Source: Cudoniella acicularis
Taxonomy: Eukaryota > Ascomycota > Leotiomycetes > Helotiales > Helotiaceae
Reading direction: 5' to 3'
NCBI GenBank assembly: GCA_013054445.1
Contig: JAAMPI010001128.1
Span: 1 to 19,136 of the forward strand
DNA: 19,136 nucleotides
Positions 16,633 through 19,136 of the stretch are shown piece by piece. A program made the position numbers and the translations under genes. The notes under the pieces were generated by a model that had not been told where the DNA came from, made no database searches, and saw nothing but the letters and a program-made list of their open reading frames with translations. How positions within the stretch are numbered: the first letter of the stretch is position 1; each line of letters opens with the position of its first letter.

Positions 16633-18289
16633 ATGGAAAGTCACCGCAGACGCTCATCATCATCGATCGATCCGGCTTCGGTCGAGTCTATTCTCACCTC
16701 GGGGGCTCCTCAACCCGCTGCACCTCCGAGTCCTCATGTCGGAGACTCGCCCAACAGGGCTCAGTTTGCGATGTTCCCTCCCCCTCGACCAGCTGCCAAT
16801 CATTCTAGAGCTTTGTCGTACACTTCTCGACGACCTAATCGACTCTCGCTGAGTTTTCCTGTCGCTACCAACACAAATGGGATCGATTCCGGTAGAGGAA
16901 CACCAACTTCTTCGAATCAAACGTCATTTCCTCCCACACCCGCCGAGATGGTACCGGCACCGTCTCCAAACGATCCAAGTGGTTTTCTTGTTGCTCTCGC
17001 AGGTCAGGAGAGGAGAGTACTGGAATTGAAGGAGGAACTACACAAGGCGGAGACAGATCTTCTCAAATTGAAAAAACAATGGGCGATTCATGAAGCGCAC
17101 AAGAAGAAGGCAGAAATTAGACATGTGGAACCCATGCGGCAATTACAATCCGCTTCGCCAGACGGCGATAATTCCAGTGAGGGCGGCACAACGTCTACCC
17201 GCCAGAGCGCGGAACTAGACAGAAGGAAGGCACTTTTGAGTAATATTAATATTCCCAAAGAATCGAGAAGGAAGGTCATGACGGGCGGTCACACAAGAAC
17301 CTTATCACTCCTATCTCCCGAACGATCCAATTATCCTCGACCTTTCCCGCCAGTTCGAGAGTCCAGCAGCGAAAGGCAGGATGAACGTCTTCTAAGAAGC
17401 ACGACAATGCCAGATACCAGTCAAGGCATCAGCAGAGTATCGACACTCCGAGCGAGGCCTCTTTCATACCAAAGTGGCGTGACCCTTGGTGCAAAACAAA
17501 TCGCAGAGGATATCAAAGCTGGAATGTGGACATTCATAGAAGACCTTCGTCAAGCCACGGTTGGTGATGAGGCCGTCACAGGCACCATCACTCGAACTGC
17601 GTCATGCAAAGCGCCATCCAAGAAGGGAAGCCAGGGCAGCCTCAGGGGCAAGAGCAGCAGAAGCAAATCCCCAAGAACAACATCAACTCGAACTTGGGAT
17701 TCTCTCACTGGCCCTACTCCTTTGCTTGACGCAGCAGGAACTCTCTGGCCGGATTCCGATCAATCCCGGCCAAAAGCGAAGACGCCAATACCTGCAAAAA
17801 AGTCTCGAGACCAATATCTTTAGCTGCGCCTGCGTTGGATGATTTAGATGATTGGTCGGCTTGGGATTCTCCTACTCCTAAGAGTCCGAGATGGAGTGGT
17901 AGCACAACAGTATCCGATCCTGCTACGCCTTCAAATGGTAGCATAGATGATCGTGCGGTTAAGTAAGGATCCTCGTGCTCGTTCCTCGGATTAAACTGAT
18001 GTTTATTAGGATTGCCGGCGAAACCTCAGATGGCACCAACACTCCTTCAAAACGCGATGAAATTCAATGGCCAGCTTTGGATAAACTGACACCCACAAAT
18101 CTCAAGCAGACTATGTCGAGCATGATGAAGGAGTGGGAGAAGAGTATTGCGCCGCCGCTCGAAGAGCAGAAAGACCGTTTGATGCAATGGACAGTCACTT
18201 CAACCACAGAGGAGGCGACCCACACGAATGCGGAAAGTTCAGAGGGGAGTGACACGACGACCGGAGAAGCGTTGATGATGACTAGATGA
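16633..18289 (+). CDS. DUF4048-like fungal protein; C-terminus in the -1 frame
   Basis: I place the start at 16633 (CACAATGG, MESHRRRSSSSIDPAS). The N-terminus is Ser/Pro-rich and disordered, with RPNRLSLSFPVATNT. A coiled coil follows (GFLVALAGQERRVLELKEEL then HKAETDLLKLKKQWAIHEAH), a combination I associate with the fungal DUF4048 family of unknown function. A conserved-looking helix AKQIAEDIKAGMWTFIEDLR precedes a basic Ser/Arg tract. The zero frame ends at TAG 17821 after 396 residues. From the heptamer A AAA AAG (17796-17802) the -1 frame continues with ISLAAPALDDLDDWSAWDSP, crosses an intron (17963-18009, GTAAGG...CTGATG...TTAG) and reads in phase to TGA at 18287. This gives 146 further residues, 536 in all. 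The -1 exons total 441 bases, exactly 147 codons. The shift is either recoding or a lost A. Confidence 0.75.
17796..17802 (+). promoter_or_regulatory. Canonical -1 slippery heptamer A AAA AAG
   Basis: In the zero frame the codons read GCA AAA AAG, so the run sits in X XXY YYZ phase. A -1 slip here leads straight into the downstream coding frame. The next ten bases, GTCTCGAGAC (17802-17811), are a perfect palindrome, but no stem with a proper loop or pseudoknot is obvious. The zero-frame stop is six codons on. Confidence 0.5.
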
Positions 18290-19136
18290 GATGGAGAATA
18301 ATGTGAAAGGTCCAAATTTTTCAGCAAATTGCAATGCTGTCCAGATTTCCAATACCTAGATCTAGACCAGAGGGATTGATAGACTGTGTATGTCTGCGTT
18401 GGGATTTGGATATGGCGCTGTTCGAGATACGTCATTGTATTTAAAAGGTTGTTGGATTTTATAATGACAGAGAGCAACGACTTTAATGACAATGAAAAGA
18501 TTAGTTTACCATATTAGATTCTGATTTTTGTGGGGGATCTTATTTATTGCGGGTTTTCTCTAGCCAGGTGACACTAGCACATACTACTAGCTAGACAGAC
18601 AGCTATTGCTTGCAGTCATAGATTTTCCGCTCAGTAAGTTTGCGCTTACCGGTATCGTGACATGTCTGGTCTTTTGTCACATCTCTCCCATCACCAAGCA
18701 AGCAGTACCTCTCATCCCGCTCCGGCCCATAGCCCCATCCGTTCACGTGTTAGTAATTTGAAGCAGGGGTTTTTTTTTAAAGTTTTTTGTAAGGTAATGG
18801 AAGCGCATTATATATCGCCGTGCTTCCCCATTTTCTCAAACAGTCACATGTGACTAACTGATGCCATTGCCAAATGACCAAATCCATTCCCAAGGATACT
18901 AGCTCCGCTAACATGCAAGTAAGGCCATGATTATACATTTCTTCCCAGAATCTAGGGAGCAGAGAACCTTGACTCCAAAAGTCCCCTCTTGTTTTTCTAT
19001 TTTAGATACCGTTTTCCAAGCAGATGACCTCCCATATATACAGCCAAGTTGCCAACCAGAAGTCAAATATTTGTTTCGCGAACTGCCCCCCAAAGCAAAG
19101 TTCTAACTGCCTGGCTCAAATCAATCAATGATGGCC
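18290..19136. other. 3' flank and gene-free right edge
   Basis: No frame in these 850 bases has coding character. AT-rich tracts near 18430-18560 probably belong to the 3' end of the DUF4048-like transcript. A (CTAGA)(CAGA)-type run near 18585-18605 and a T9 run near 18769-18777 are the only notable simple repeats. I see no RNA gene. Confidence 0.45.

Noticed and set aside
1..19136. CRISPR array, rRNA or operon
   Set aside because: No regularly spaced short repeats with unique spacers, no rRNA-like sequence, and genes with introns and individual promoters.

Overview
This window looks like nuclear DNA from a filamentous ascomycete. The genes are split by short GT-AG introns with CTAAC- or CTGAC-type branch sites. 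Start contexts are fungal (CACAATGG, CCAACATGG), secreted proteins are small, and two proteins belong to fungus-restricted families. A helotialean or other leotiomycete source is my impression only; no marker gene settles it. The region is gene-poor and repeat-rich, and most of its genes carry a lesion, as in a repeat-laden accessory or subtelomere-like compartment.

Layout from left to right. (1) A secreted-protein gene on the minus strand runs off the left edge and has a frame break just after its signal peptide. (2) Bases 545-3370 are AT-rich repeat debris: a decayed coding relic, a purine-only tandem repeat, two adjacent perfect hairpins and a pair of direct repeats about 1.6 kb apart. (3) An intact minus-strand gene encodes a 109-residue cysteine-rich secreted protein. 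(4) Bases 3704-5833 hold no gene; they contain a decayed ~190-bp tandem repeat and an AT-rich block. (5) A minus-strand secreted alpha-carbonic anhydrase has an in-frame TAG 25 codons before its end and an intron with no usable AG acceptor. (6) Bases 6717-8479 are intergenic and contain a tRNA/SINE-like A box. (7) A plus-strand short-chain dehydrogenase keeps its catalytic motifs but is broken by a G7 frame slip and two stop codons. (8) Bases 9789-13491 form a ~3.7-kb structure with very long, diverged terminal inverted repeats (~500 bp each) around a single gene with a SAP-like N-terminus, itself interrupted by TAG. (9) A three-exon minus-strand gene matches the N- and C-terminal parts of a fungal DNA-ligase-like family but lacks the adenylation core, and an in-frame TAA splits it. 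(10) Divergent from it is a DUF4048-like gene on the plus strand. Its C-terminal third is reached only by a -1 shift exactly at the heptamer A AAA AAG.

Two signals cut across the window. First, five in-frame stops lie within otherwise continuous coding sequence; four are TAG or TAA where CAG or CAA (Gln) is the simplest ancestor, the CpA-to-TpA direction expected of RIP-like mutation. Second, two frame slips lie exactly on homopolymers (A6, G7), which could be sequencing error, decay or real recoding. The genes do not form a pathway.
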